Counted from the stretch's first letter, positions 20,572 through 29,050 are shown. The stretch: DNA of 64,000 nucleotides from Mesorhizobium sp. WSM3862 (GCF_002294985.1 NZ_NSGE01000002.1:434001-498000), one strand, 5' to 3'. Notes: generated by a model from the letters alone, not told the origin. Numbers and translations: made by a program.

Positions 20572-20609
20572 TGTCGACCTTGTGTCGGGAAGGGTCCTAC
20601 TGTTGCGTC
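20572..20609 (+). promoter_or_regulatory. Candidate ECF42-type autoregulated promoter
   Basis: Upstream of the DGPF gene are TGTCGA (20572-20577) and, 11 bases on, TGTCGG (20583-20588). CGTC (20606-20609) lies 17 bases after the second. ECF42 sigma factors studied in Streptomyces recognise TGTCGA at -35 with CGA/TC at -10. Which TGTCG box is used here is uncertain. The -10 lies about 25 bases before the ATG. Confidence 0.45.
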
Positions 20610-20632
20610 CTTTGATACGGAAAGGACGCGCC

Positions 20633-21007
20633 ATGCTTTATGCCATCCTCTGCTATGCCTCCGAAGACGTCGTCTGCTCCTGGAGCAAGGAACAGGACGA
20701 GGAGGTCATGGCAAAGCTCCTCAACGTACAGGACAAATACGCCAGGGCAGGCCGGCTGGGGCCGGTGGCGCGCCTGCTGCCGACCACAGCCGCGACGACG
20801 CTCCGCAAGGTCAACGGCGAATCGGTGGTGCTCGACGGCCCGTTCGCCGAGACCAAGGAGCAGTTCCTCGGCTTCTACACGCTCGAATGCAATCACCTGG
20901 ACGAAGCCGTCGAGTTCGCCCGCGAACTCTCCGAGGTCAATCCGAGCGGTGGTTCCTACGAGATCAGGCCGATCTCGGTCTTCAATCCGACAAAGGTTCC
21001 CGCATGA
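20633..21007 (+). CDS. DGPF/YCII-domain protein partnered with an ECF sigma factor
   Basis: Small protein of 124 residues with the YCII-related fold and the signature DGPF (VVLDGPFAETKEQFLGFY, about residues 66-83). The start at 20633 follows GGAAAGGA; a longer frame begins 51 bases upstream without support. The gene overlaps the sigma-factor start by four bases (ATGA), the standard arrangement of the ECF42 group, where DGPF proteins are encoded beside the sigma factor. DGPF proteins have no proven biochemical role and do not behave as classical anti-sigma factors. Cytoplasmic. Confidence 0.85.
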   Translation: MLYAILCYASEDVVCSWSKEQDEEVMAKLLNVQDKYARAGRLGPVARLLPTTAATTLRKVNGESVVLDGPFAETKEQFLGFYTLECNHLDEAVEFARELSEVNPSGGSYEIRPISVFNPTKVPA

Positions 21008-22278
21008 CCGAGCTTGCCTGGATCAGCAACGCGATCAGCACCGCCCGTCCGCAGGCGATGGGCGCGCTGCTGCGCTATTTCCGCGACCTCGACGCCGCGG
21101 AAGAAGCTTTCCAGGATGCGTGCCTGAGGGCGCTGAAGAACTGGCCGAAAAACGGGCCGCCGCGCGATCCGGCGGCCTGGCTGATCTTCGTCGGCCGCAA
21201 CAGCGGCATCGACGCGGTGCGCAAGCGCGCCAGGCAGGCGCCGATGCCGGAAGAGGACCAGATCTCCGATATCGAGGATGCCGAAGGCGATATGGCCGAG
21301 CGGCTCGACGGCGCGCATTATCGCGACGACATCCTGCGGCTCCTGTTCATCTGCTGCCATCCCGATCTGCCGGCGACGCAGCAGATCGCGGTCGCGTTGC
21401 GCATCGTCTCCGGCCTGACCGTCAAGCAGATCGCGCGGGCCTTTCTCGTCGGCGAGAGCGCCATGGAGCAGCGCATCACCCGCGCCAAGGCGCGCATCGC
21501 CGATGCCGGCGTGCCGTTCGAGACGCCAGGCGCGGTCGAGCGTTCCGAGCGCTTGGCGGCGGTCGCGGCCATGATCTATCTGATCTTCAACGAGGGCTAT
21601 TCGACCAATGGCGGCGAGGCGCCGGCCCGCGCGCCGCTCTGCGAGGAGGCGATCCGGCTCGCCCGGCTGCTGCTCAGGCTGTTTCAGCAGGAACCGGAGA
21701 TCATGGGGCTGACGGCGCTGCTGCTTCTCCAGCATGCGCGCGCGCCGGCGCGCTTCGACGCGCATGGCGAGATCGTGCTGCTCGAGGATCAGGACCGGTC
21801 GCTCTGGAGCCGCAAGATGATCGACGAGGGCCTTGCCCTGGTCGACAAGGCGCTGCGTCATCGCAAGCCTGGCCCATACCAGGTGCAAGCGGCGATCGCG
21901 GCATTGCATGCGCGGGCGGCAACACCCGAGGATACGGACTGGACCGAGATCGACCTGCTCTACGGCTTGCTCGAGCAGATGCAGCCGTCGCCGGTAGTGA
22001 CGCTGAACCGCGCTGTCGCGGTAAGCAAGGTGCGCGGCCCCGAATCGGCGCTGGCAATGATCGAGCCGCTGGAAGATCGGCTGGCAGGCTATTTCCACTT
22101 CTTCGGCCTGAAGGGCGGCCTGCTGATGCAGCTTGGCCGCAGCGAGGAGGCGCGCGTGGCCTTCGACCGCGCGATCGCTTTAGCCAATACCGCCGCCGAA
22201 GCCGCTCATATCCGCATGCATATCGACCGGCTGATCAAGGAAAGCACCGAGACGTCGCAGGCCAAGAAGGCGCGCTGA
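21004..22278 (+). CDS. ECF42-group RNA polymerase sigma factor with C-terminal extension
   Basis: Sigma factor of 424 residues, about twice normal ECF length. Region sigma2 covers about residues 15-75 (YFRDLDAAEEAFQDACLRAL), and sigma4 about 115-170 (GLTVKQIARAFLVGESAMEQRI). A long C-terminal DUF6596/TPR-like extension follows, with the conserved IYLIFNEGY, YQVQAAIAALHA and SPVVTLNRAVA stretches of ECF42. No membrane anti-sigma gene is adjacent; the extension is thought to regulate activity in this group. It is coupled to the DGPF gene, and a matching promoter lies upstream of the pair, suggesting autoregulation. The signal sensed is unknown. Confidence 0.9.
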   Translation: MTELAWISNAISTARPQAMGALLRYFRDLDAAEEAFQDACLRALKNWPKNGPPRDPAAWLIFVGRNSGIDAVRKRARQAPMPEEDQISDIEDAEGDMAERLDGAHYRDDILRLLFICCHPDLPATQQIAVALRIVSGLTVKQIARAFLVGESAMEQRITRAKARIADAGVPFETPGAVERSERLAAVAAMIYLIFNEGYSTNGGEAPARAPLCEEAIRLARLLLRLFQQEPEIMGLTALLLLQHARAPARFDAHGEIVLLEDQDRSLWSRKMIDEGLALVDKALRHRKPGPYQVQAAIAALHARAATPEDTDWTEIDLLYGLLEQMQPSPVVTLNRAVAVSKVRGPESALAMIEPLEDRLAGYFHFFGLKGGLLMQLGRSEEARVAFDRAIALANTAAEAAHIRMHIDRLIKESTETSQAKKAR

Positions 22279-22321
22279 TCCCACTTTCACTGCTGGCCCA
22301 ATTTTGCGCGCCGGGGTTGGA

Positions 22322-22343
22322 CCATCCCGGGGTGGCGGTTTTT
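22322..22343 (+). terminator. Possible terminator after the sigma-factor gene
   Basis: CCATC (22322-22326), loop CCGG, GGTGG (22331-22335), then CGG and TTTTT (22339-22343). The stem is short and includes a T-G pair, and three bases separate it from the T-run, so confidence is low. It lies 44 bases after the sigma-factor stop. Confidence 0.35.
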
Positions 22344-22461
22344 CCCTGAAACGAGTAATGCCACGCCATGAAAGCGCCGTCGTGCCTCAGGGCGGCGACA
22401 AGACGTGGCGCAAGGCTTCGACGCTCGCCATATCCAAGGCGAGATCTGAAAAGGAACAAAC

Positions 22462-23973
22462 ATGACGATTGCGAAGGAAACGGCCTCACTTCTGGAGAAA
22501 CTTGGCGTCGCCAAGGATACGCTTTCCGGCGGCGACCTCATCGTGCGCAGCCCGGTGACGGGCGAGCAGATCGCGGCACTGAAGTCGATCTCGGCGATCG
22601 ATGCCGGCAAGGCTATCGATGCCGCGCACAATGCCTTCCAGGCCTGGCGGCTGGTGCCGGGGCCGAAGCGGGGCGAACTGGTGCGCCTGCTCGGCGAGGA
22701 GTTGCGTGCTCACAAGGCGGAGCTCGGCCGGCTGGTGTCGATCGAGGTCGGCAAGATCCCGTCCGAGGGTCTCGGCGAAGTACAGGAGATGATCGACATC
22801 TGCGATTTCGCGGTCGGTCTTTCCCGCCAGCTCTACGGCCTGACCATCGCCACCGAGCGCCCTGGACACCGCATGATGGAAACCTGGCATCCGCTCGGCG
22901 TCGTCGGCGTGATCTCGGCCTTCAACTTCCCCGTCGCGGTGTGGTCGTGGAACGCGGCACTTGCACTCGTGTGCGGTGACGCGGTGGTGTGGAAGCCGTC
23001 GGAAAAGACGCCGCTGACGGCGCTTGCCTGCGAGGCGATCTTCGAGCGCGCCGCCAGGCGTTTCGCCGATGCGCCGGAAGGCCTGCTCCAGGTGCTGATC
23101 GGCGACCGCGCCGTCGGCGAGGTGCTGGTCGACCATCCGAAGGTGCCGCTGGTCTCGGCCACGGGCTCGACCCGCATGGGCCGCGAGGTCGGTCCGCGGC
23201 TGGCCAAGCGTTTTGCACGCGCGGTGCTCGAGCTCGGCGGCAACAATGCCGGCATCGTCTGCCCGAGCGCCGATCTCGACATGGCGCTGCGCGCCATTGC
23301 GTTCGGCGCCATGGGCACCGCCGGCCAGCGCTGCACGACGCTCAGGCGTTTGTTCGTGCATGAGAGTGTCTATGACGCGCTGCTGCCGCGCCTGAAGAAG
23401 GCCTATCAGAGCGTTTCGGTCGGCAATCCGCTGGAGACCTCGGCGCTGGTCGGTCCGCTGATCGACAAGGCCGCCTTCGACAATATGCAGAAGGCATTGA
23501 AAGAAGCGGAAGCACATGGCGGCAAGGTGACCGGGGGCAAGCGGTTCGAGAACGGCCATCCCGAGGCCTACTATGTGCATCCGGCGCTCGTCGAAATGCC
23601 GAAGCAGGTCTCGCCGGTGACGGAAGAGACCTTCGCGCCGATCCTCTATGTGATGAAATATGCCGATTTCGAGGAGGCGCTCGACCTGCACAATGCGGTC
23701 GGCGCCGGCCTGTCGTCCTCGATCTTCACACGCGACCTGCAGGAATCGGAGCGCTTTCTCGGCGTCGACGGTTCGGACTGCGGCATCGCCAATGTCAATA
23801 TCGGCACGTCGGGCGCCGAGATCGGCGGCGCATTCGGCGGCGAGAAGGAAACCGGCGGCGGCCGCGAGAGCGGCTCGGACGCCTGGAAGGCCTATATGCG
23901 GCGCGCCACCAACACGGTGAACTTCTCCAAGGCGCTGCCTTTGGCGCAAGGCGTGTCGTTCGACATCGACTGA
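22462..23973 (+). CDS. amaB: ALDH7-family L-aminoadipate-semialdehyde dehydrogenase
   Basis: NAD-dependent aldehyde dehydrogenase of the ALDH7 (antiquitin/AmaB) family, 503 residues. It oxidises 2-aminoadipate 6-semialdehyde to 2-aminoadipate in lysine/pipecolate breakdown. Visible are the cofactor-binding ISAFNFPVAVWSWN, the general-base region LELGGNNA, the catalytic cysteine in TAGQRCTTLRR and the ALDH7 signature KETGGGRESGSDAWK near the C-terminus, which fixes the subfamily. The product feeds through 2-oxoadipate to glutaryl-CoA, the substrate of the gcdH product at 8.8 kb. The gene stands alone and is followed by a hairpin and a repeat. Specificity is by family; betaine-aldehyde-type activity cannot be excluded. 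Confidence 0.85.
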   Translation: MTIAKETASLLEKLGVAKDTLSGGDLIVRSPVTGEQIAALKSISAIDAGKAIDAAHNAFQAWRLVPGPKRGELVRLLGEELRAHKAELGRLVSIEVGKIPSEGLGEVQEMIDICDFAVGLSRQLYGLTIATERPGHRMMETWHPLGVVGVISAFNFPVAVWSWNAALALVCGDAVVWKPSEKTPLTALACEAIFERAARRFADAPEGLLQVLIGDRAVGEVLVDHPKVPLVSATGSTRMGREVGPRLAKRFARAVLELGGNNAGIVCPSADLDMALRAIAFGAMGTAGQRCTTLRRLFVHESVYDALLPRLKKAYQSVSVGNPLETSALVGPLIDKAAFDNMQKALKEAEAHGGKVTGGKRFENGHPEAYYVHPALVEMPKQVSPVTEETFAPILYVMKYADFEEALDLHNAVGAGLSSSIFTRDLQESERFLGVDGSDCGIANVNIGTSGAEIGGAFGGEKETGGGRESGSDAWKAYMRRATNTVNFSKALPLAQGVSFDID

Positions 23974-23980
23974 GGACATT

Positions 23981-24080
23981 GAGCGGTTCACCGTTTCACG
24001 GAAACGGCAAACCGCCCTATCTCTTTGATTTGACAATTCCGGACGGAAGACCGTTTCACACTTTCCTGGAATTGCTCTGA
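23981..24080. repeat. Composite palindromic intergenic repeat (also terminator-like)
   Basis: Two palindromic modules fill the spacer between convergent genes. Module one is a hairpin: GCGGTT-CA-CCGTTT, loop CACGG, AAACGG-CA-AACCGC (23983-24015). Module two starts CAATTCC (24034-24040) and ends with its exact complement GGAATTG (24068-24074), with CCGTTTCACAC between. Module two recurs, slightly decayed, at 29054-29095. I recognise this kind of block from Mesorhizobium intergenic regions, but copy number needs a genome search. The first hairpin may end transcription of the aldehyde dehydrogenase gene. Confidence 0.7.
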
Positions 24081-24162
24081 GCGCCGCGTCATGGTCGAAG
24101 CGGCTCAACGGCGCGTCTCTTTGCGCGCCGCCACGGCAAGCTCGGAGCAGGCGCCGCGGCGC

Positions 24163-25029
24163 TCAGCCTTCGCCCGCTCCGGAAAAACACGCCTCGAAGG
24201 CTGCGTCGACGATGGCGAGCTTGGCTGCCTGAACGGCCATATACTCGTCGAAGAACTGCCGCGACACCCACATGACGGAATGTCCGCGCTGCCCGACCCA
24301 GCCGATGCTGCCGAGCGCCTCGGCGTCGCGGAGCTTGCGCGCCAGATGCGTGCGCGACAGTTTCAGCCAATGCGCGAATTCGCTGATCGAAATGACGCCG
24401 GTCGGAATCTTCTCGAGGCTGGCGTCCTCCGGATCGATACCCGACATCAGCCAGTCCATGACGATGCCGCCGTTGTTGAGCCAGATGAACAACGAGAAGG
24501 TTTGCTGGGGTTCCCGCACCGGAATGGATGCGAGCAATCCGTCGCAGATCAATGGCTGCAGCTTGGCCAGCATATCGGGGTGTTCGAGGAAAGTCGTCAG
24601 CCGGGCTCCGCCATCGATGCGGTCGAGCGTTCGCAAATGGGCATGGATCCAGCCGGTAAAGGTCTCGATGGTGGCCGCGGTCACCCGCAAGGGATGAGCT
24701 CGGCCATCGCCACGCGACGAAATGTATTCGGCGACGTTGTAATGGAGCATTTCCTTGACGAACGCTTCGGCGGTGTTGCGGCTGGCAACTGAATTGCGGC
24801 GCACGACCTCGATGAAACGCGCTACGGTCATTTCGGTGCGGCGGTCATCGGGGTCGCGCCTGAAATGCAGCGCAAGTCCGACATGGCCGAGTAGCCAGCG
24901 CTGCTGGGTGGCAAAAACGGCGGCAAGGCGCGGGCTGGTTTCGTAGATATGGATGAGCGCGCGCGACTGCTCCTTGACACCGCGCAGAGCTGCCGGATGA
25001 CTGGCGATTTCTTCGGCGCTCAAGGGCAT
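24163..25029 (-). CDS. Predicted winged-helix regulator of unknown family
   Basis: I do not recognise the family. The protein is 288 residues from the ATG at 25029 (GGAG eleven bases upstream); a longer frame to 25116 has an unconvincing N-terminus. It is mostly helical, with a central region (TPHL-poor, LQPLICDGLLASIP, FIWLNNGGIVMDWL) of no clear match. The C-terminal part, about residues 215-260, reads ISEFAHWLKLSRTHLARKL followed by SIGWVGQRG, which looks like a helix-turn-helix plus wing. It converges on the aldehyde dehydrogenase gene and diverges from the acetyltransferase pseudogene. A 19-bp dyad in the upstream spacer could be its operator. No effector is suggested. Confidence 0.6.
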   Translation of the reverse strand: MPLSAEEIASHPAALRGVKEQSRALIHIYETSPRLAAVFATQQRWLLGHVGLALHFRRDPDDRRTEMTVARFIEVVRRNSVASRNTAEAFVKEMLHYNVAEYISSRGDGRAHPLRVTAATIETFTGWIHAHLRTLDRIDGGARLTTFLEHPDMLAKLQPLICDGLLASIPVREPQQTFSLFIWLNNGGIVMDWLMSGIDPEDASLEKIPTGVISISEFAHWLKLSRTHLARKLRDAEALGSIGWVGQRGHSVMWVSRQFFDEYMAVQAAKLAIVDAAFEACFSGAGEG

Positions 25030-25214
25030 TTCCTCGGGTACTCCATTCAATTCGAAGCAACGACCAAAGAAGATTCCCCGCCTTCGACGGTCGTGTCCAG
25101 TTGCCCATTGGAACAACGGCTGATGTTTCGGGCGCGTTCTTGCTAACCCTTTGCATCGATTCGAAAAACCCGGATAGCAATCCGCTCGACGGTCTAGCGT
25201 TCAATGGGCGGCCT

Positions 25215-25233
25215 CTTCGCCGAATCGGCGAAG
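25215..25233. promoter_or_regulatory. Perfect 19-bp dyad in a divergent spacer
   Basis: CTTCGCCGAATCGGCGAAG: nine-base perfect arms around one central A. It lies in the 326-base spacer (25030-25355) between the leftward regulator gene and the rightward acetyltransferase. Nothing else in that spacer looks coding or structured. It is either a regulator operator or a stable hairpin in the acetyltransferase leader. Confidence 0.5.
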
Positions 25234-25355
25234 GAGCATCGACGGTTGGGCTTCGTGGCGTGGACAGGTCGGCAACGTCCAAAACCGGTCTTTGCAACCT
25301 GCTGGCGGCGACCTATCCTGGCGACTTAAAATCCGTTGCCGCGCCGAGTGAAGCC

Positions 25356-26188
25356 ATGCCGAGAACGATCCGGACGCTGACCGCCAGCGAGGTGGAAACG
25401 CTCGTCGAGTGGGCGGCGGGGGAGGGATGGAATCCGGGCATCGGCGATGCCGCCGCGCTCAGGGCCGCCGATCCGGAAGGATTTGTCGGTGCCATCGTCG
25501 GCGGCGAGATGGTGGCCGGCATCTCGGCCGTCGCCTGTGGCGCAGAGTTCGGTTTCATCGGCCTCTATATCTGCCGGCCCGATCGGCGCGGTGAAGGCCA
25601 TGGCAAGGCGGTCTGGGATGCCGGCATGGCTCGGCTCGGCGACCGCATTGTCGGCCTCGACGGCGTAGCCGAGCAGCGGGCCAACTACCAACACAAAGGG
25701 TTCGTGCCGGCTTATGAGACCGTCCGCTTCAGCGGTCGTCCGGCGGGACTGACCGGGGGGCGGGAAATCCGGTCCGTTGAGGCCGCCGAGACAGCCGAGA
25801 TCCTGGCCTATGACCGCCAGTGCTTTCCGGCGCCTCGGGAGGCCTTCCTGCGGGAATGGCTGCGGCCGCCCCGGATCGCGATGATGTCCACTGGCTCGAC
25901 CGGCCTTGCCGGCTACGGCGTGGCGCGCCGATGCCGCGAAGGTTTCAAGGTCGGTCCGCTGTTCGCGGATGACATGGAAACAGCTCTGGCTTGATGGTGG
26001 AACTGACGGGAAGGACGGCGGGCGAAGCCTTGCATATCGACGTGCCGGCCACTCAGATCGGCTTTACCGCCGTGCTTCAGGCTGTCGGCATGGTCCCCGG
26101 TTTCACGACGACCCGCATGTACCGCGGCGGGAAACCAGGCAATGCGCCGTCGAAGGTTTTCGGCATCACGACGCTGGAGCTGGGGTGA
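25356..26188 (+). pseudogene. GNAT acetyltransferase split by a one-base frameshift
   Basis: The first part (25356-25994, 212 codons) has a clear GNAT core: GLYICRPDRRGEGHG is the acetyl-CoA loop, and ANYQHKGFVPAYETVRFSG follows. It stops at a TGA right after ADDMETALA. The next frame (from 25991 to 26188) supplies exactly the missing C-terminal domain: EALHIDVPATQ, GMVPGFTTTRMYRGG and the usual ending FGITTLELG. Joining them by restoring one base near 25989-25992 gives about 278 residues, normal for two-domain GNATs. No slippery heptamer is present, so a deletion or sequencing error is likelier than programmed shifting. The substrate of the intact family is unknown. Confidence 0.75.
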
Positions 26189-26320
26189 TCGCGAAGCGAA
26201 TGGCTTCGGTCCTGTGATCATTGATTGTCGGGCTTGGCGCATGCGAGATGTCTCTCCGACGTGGTTCGGATGCCGGACTGTGTCTTGCCGCAACGTTTAT
26301 CGCACAGCGGAGGTTATCGA

Positions 26321-27091
26321 ATGGCTGGAAGAACCGTCCTGATCGCGGGCGGCGCCGGGGGAATGGGTCTTGCGACGGGACTGCGCCTGGCGGCTGACGG
26401 TGAGCGGATCGTGCTCGCCGACCTTCCCGGCGCGAAACTCGACGAGGCCGTGTCAAAGATTGCTGCGACCGGTGCGAACGCGATCGGTCTGCCGCTCGAC
26501 GTCCGTTCCGTCGCCGCCTGCCGGGAGGTTGTGGACAAGGCGCGCGAGTGGGGAGGCGGCCTGGACATTCTCGTCAACGCCGCCGGCGTCTGGCTCGAGG
26601 GAGCGGCAAGCGAGGTCCGCGAAGAGCAATGGGACCTGGTGCTGGATGTCAATCTCAAAGGCGCCTTCTTCCTGATCTCGGCCGCCATTCCGCACCTGTC
26701 GGCGGCGCAGGGCGTTATCATCAATATCGCCTCCGACGCGGGCATCGTCGGCAACAGCGGCGCGGCGGTCTATTGCGCCTCCAAAGGCGGGCTGGTGCTG
26801 CTGACCAAGGCTCTCGCCCTGGAGCTTGCGCCGCACGGCATTAGGGTCAACGCCGTCTGTCCTGGCGACACGGCGACGCCGATGATCGAGTATCAGGCAA
26901 GGACCTATGGCGGAGATGACCCGGACGGCTACAAGCGCCGGCTCCTTGGGCACTACCCGCAAGGGGAAAGAGCACGGTTCATCGGCGTGGAAGAGATCGC
27001 CTCCTTCATCCATTATCTTTGCCAGCCCGGCGCGGCGCCGATCACCGGGGCCGCGCTTTCGATCGATTTCGGCATCAGCGCCGGATACTGA
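26321..27091 (+). CDS. Short-chain dehydrogenase/reductase (classical SDR)
   Basis: NAD(P)-dependent SDR of 256 residues. The cofactor loop is GGAGGMGLA (about residues 9-17), with the acidic D after the second beta strand (VLADLPG) favouring NAD. NAAGVW replaces NNAG, and the catalytic YCASK (Y-x-x-x-K) follows a serine in IASDAG. The ATG at 26321 has GCGGAGG upstream; frames reaching farther back run through the preceding pseudogene spacer. A second SDR gene begins 35 bases after its stop, so the two probably form an operon. Substrate unknown. Confidence 0.85.
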   Translation: MAGRTVLIAGGAGGMGLATGLRLAADGERIVLADLPGAKLDEAVSKIAATGANAIGLPLDVRSVAACREVVDKAREWGGGLDILVNAAGVWLEGAASEVREEQWDLVLDVNLKGAFFLISAAIPHLSAAQGVIINIASDAGIVGNSGAAVYCASKGGLVLLTKALALELAPHGIRVNAVCPGDTATPMIEYQARTYGGDDPDGYKRRLLGHYPQGERARFIGVEEIASFIHYLCQPGAAPITGAALSIDFGISAGY

Positions 27092-27125
27092 CTCGCGGCA
27101 TTGGCGTCATCGCCTTGGGGGGCTC

Positions 27126-27887
27126 ATGACCACGTTTCGCAAATCCCGCACAGCGCTGGTGACCGGCGCGGGCGCCGCCGACGGCATCGGCGCCGCGGTG
27201 GCGCGTGCGCTCGGAGACGCCGGGCTTGCGGTCGCGATCACCGCCTCGTCGCATCGCGTCGAGCAGCGCGCCGAAGAGCTGCGGGCGGAGGGGCTCGACG
27301 TTCGTGCGGTCGTGGCCGATCTGACGCGTGCAGCGGATGTCGAGCGGCTCTGCTCGGAGGTCGGCGAAATCGATATCCTCGTCAACAATGCCGGGATGGG
27401 AACAGTCGCCCAGCCGGCGCTGCAGCGGCGATTTCTCGATCTCAGCGAGAGCGACTGGGACCGCGGCATCGATGTCAGCCTGAAGACCACATTCCTTGCC
27501 ACACGCGCATTTCTGGCCGGCATGGTCCGACGCGGTCATGGACGCGTGGTGAACATGGCCTCGGTCACCGGCCCTTACGTCTCCAACGAAGGCGAGGCCG
27601 CTTATTCCGCCGCCAAGGCAGGCATGGTCGGGCTGACGCATGCGCTTGCGCTGGAGGTCGGCCGCAGCGGCGTCACCGTGAACGCCGTGGCGCCGGGCTG
27701 GATCGCGACGGGCGCCTCGACCCCGGAAGAACTCCTCGCGGCGCAAAACACGCCGCTTGGACGCGCCGGCACTCCGGAGGAGGTCGCCGCGGCTGTGCTG
27801 TTCCTGGCGTCCGACGGCGCCAGCTATGTCAACGGAGCCGTCCTCGTGGTGGATGGCGGCAACACCCTTCAGGAGCGCAAGGGCTGA
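27126..27887 (+). CDS. Short-chain dehydrogenase/reductase (3-oxoacyl-reductase-like)
   Basis: SDR of 253 residues. TGAGAADGIGAAV is the cofactor loop, NNAGMG the structural motif, and YSAAK (with upstream S in MASVTG) the catalytic site. The end YVNGAVLVVDGGNTLQ is typical of FabG-like enzymes. GGGGGG lies just before the ATG. It follows another SDR gene with little identity beyond the family motifs. It converges on the MDR-type dehydrogenase with a 37-base spacer. Function beyond oxidoreductase is not determined. Confidence 0.85.
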   Translation: MTTFRKSRTALVTGAGAADGIGAAVARALGDAGLAVAITASSHRVEQRAEELRAEGLDVRAVVADLTRAADVERLCSEVGEIDILVNNAGMGTVAQPALQRRFLDLSESDWDRGIDVSLKTTFLATRAFLAGMVRRGHGRVVNMASVTGPYVSNEGEAAYSAAKAGMVGLTHALALEVGRSGVTVNAVAPGWIATGASTPEELLAAQNTPLGRAGTPEEVAAAVLFLASDGASYVNGAVLVVDGGNTLQERKG

Positions 27888-27924
27888 CCGCCAAGGTCAA
27901 CCCGTCGACCGCCGCCATCGGCCG

Positions 27925-29028
27925 CTACTTGTTCGTGTCGGCAATCGCGTCCGGCACCACCACCAGCTTGCCGACGAAGTCCTTGGCCATGAAGTCGGTC
28001 TGGGCGCGGTGGAAGTCCGACAGCTTGTAGACGCCGCCGACCAGCGGGCGGATTTTCTTCTCCTCGATGTAGCGCACGATGCGGCGGAAATCGGCCCTGG
28101 TGCCCTGGCTCGATCCGTGCAGCTGAAGCTGCTTGAGATACATGGTGCGCAGGTCCAACTGCACCACCGGCCCCGCGATGGCGCCTGCGGTGGTGTAGCG
28201 TCCCTCGGGCCGCAGGATGCGCAGCAGATCATTGAAAATGGCGCCGCCGACAAGGTCGGCGACCACGTCGATGGGTTGGCCAGCGGTCGCTTCGTTGACG
28301 GCGGCAGGCAGGTCGGCCACGCCGCGCGTGACCACTTTCTCGGCGCCGATGTCGAGCACCGCTTGCTCCTTGCCCTTGCCGACCACGGCATAGGGAATGG
28401 CGCCCCGCGCCCGCGCCAGCTGCACGATGCCGGAGCCGACACCGCCGGAGGCGCCGGTGACCAGCACCCGTTCGCCGGCCTTCAAGCCTGCACGTTCCAG
28501 CATCTGCTCGCCGGTGAGATAGGCGCAGCAGAAGGTGGCGAGCTCGACATCGCTCAAATCGGTATCGACCACATGCGCGTTCTCGGCCGGCAGCGCCTGG
28601 TATTCGGCATAACCGCCGTCACGGCCGTGGCCCATATAGTCGATGTCGGCGAGCGAATCGTCGTCACGGTTGTAGATGGAGAAGTCGACCATGACGCGTT
28701 CGCCGATGCGCTCGGCGGGTACGCCGTCACCGACGGCGACGATGGTGCCGACCGTATCGGTGCCCTGGATGCGCGGAAAGGTCAGCGTGTTGCCTTGCCG
28801 GCGCCAGGTCGACACGGCAGCGGCATCTTCTTCCGTGCCGTAGGCGCCCTGGCGCACCCACACGTCGGTGTTGTTCATGCCGCAGGCGCTGACCTTGACC
28901 AGCACCTCGCCGGCAGCCGGCGACGGCACCTTCACATCGGTGCGGTAGACGAGTTTTTCCAGGCCGCCGTGGCCGGTGAGCTGCACCGCGGCCATCGTGG
29001 CCGGGACGGTTCTGGTCATGGCATTCAT
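27925..29028 (-). CDS. MDR-superfamily zinc-type alcohol dehydrogenase/quinone oxidoreductase
   Basis: Medium-chain dehydrogenase of 367 residues. The GroES-like N-terminal domain carries VSACGMNNTDVWVRQG; the nucleotide-binding domain has LVTGASGGVGSGIVQLA. The ATG at 29028 is preceded by AAGGA ten bases upstream; an in-frame start 24 bases earlier lacks this. It is the last leftward gene after asnC, ssd and the aminotransferase, separated from the latter by a palindromic repeat. That suggests it may be read through with them but is not a known part of ectoine pathways. Substrate unknown. Confidence 0.82.
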   Translation of the reverse strand: MNAMTRTVPATMAAVQLTGHGGLEKLVYRTDVKVPSPAAGEVLVKVSACGMNNTDVWVRQGAYGTEEDAAAVSTWRRQGNTLTFPRIQGTDTVGTIVAVGDGVPAERIGERVMVDFSIYNRDDDSLADIDYMGHGRDGGYAEYQALPAENAHVVDTDLSDVELATFCCAYLTGEQMLERAGLKAGERVLVTGASGGVGSGIVQLARARGAIPYAVVGKGKEQAVLDIGAEKVVTRGVADLPAAVNEATAGQPIDVVADLVGGAIFNDLLRILRPEGRYTTAGAIAGPVVQLDLRTMYLKQLQLHGSSQGTRADFRRIVRYIEEKKIRPLVGGVYKLSDFHRAQTDFMAKDFVGKLVVVPDAIADTNK

Positions 29029-29050
29029 GTCGGTCTGTTCCTTTGCTTTC

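Noticed and set aside
20640..22349. Plus-strand open frame of 569 codons over the sigma-factor gene
   Set aside because: Arg/Ala/Gly-rich out-of-frame reading of the DGPF and ECF42 genes, whose motifs lie in the other frames.
22486..24108. Antisense open frame of 540 codons over the aldehyde dehydrogenase gene
   Set aside because: Arginine/histidine/alanine-rich shadow; the ALDH7 motifs are all on the plus strand.
25101..25355. N-terminal extension of the acetyltransferase to 25101
   Set aside because: The extra 85 codons have no GNAT content and would span the 19-bp dyad and the divergent regulator leader. ATG 25356 fits the family start.
25986..25996. Programmed frameshift in the acetyltransferase
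   Set aside because: GCTCTGGCTTGA contains no X-XXY-YYZ slippery heptamer, and no downstream stem was evident, so mutation or sequencing error is simpler.
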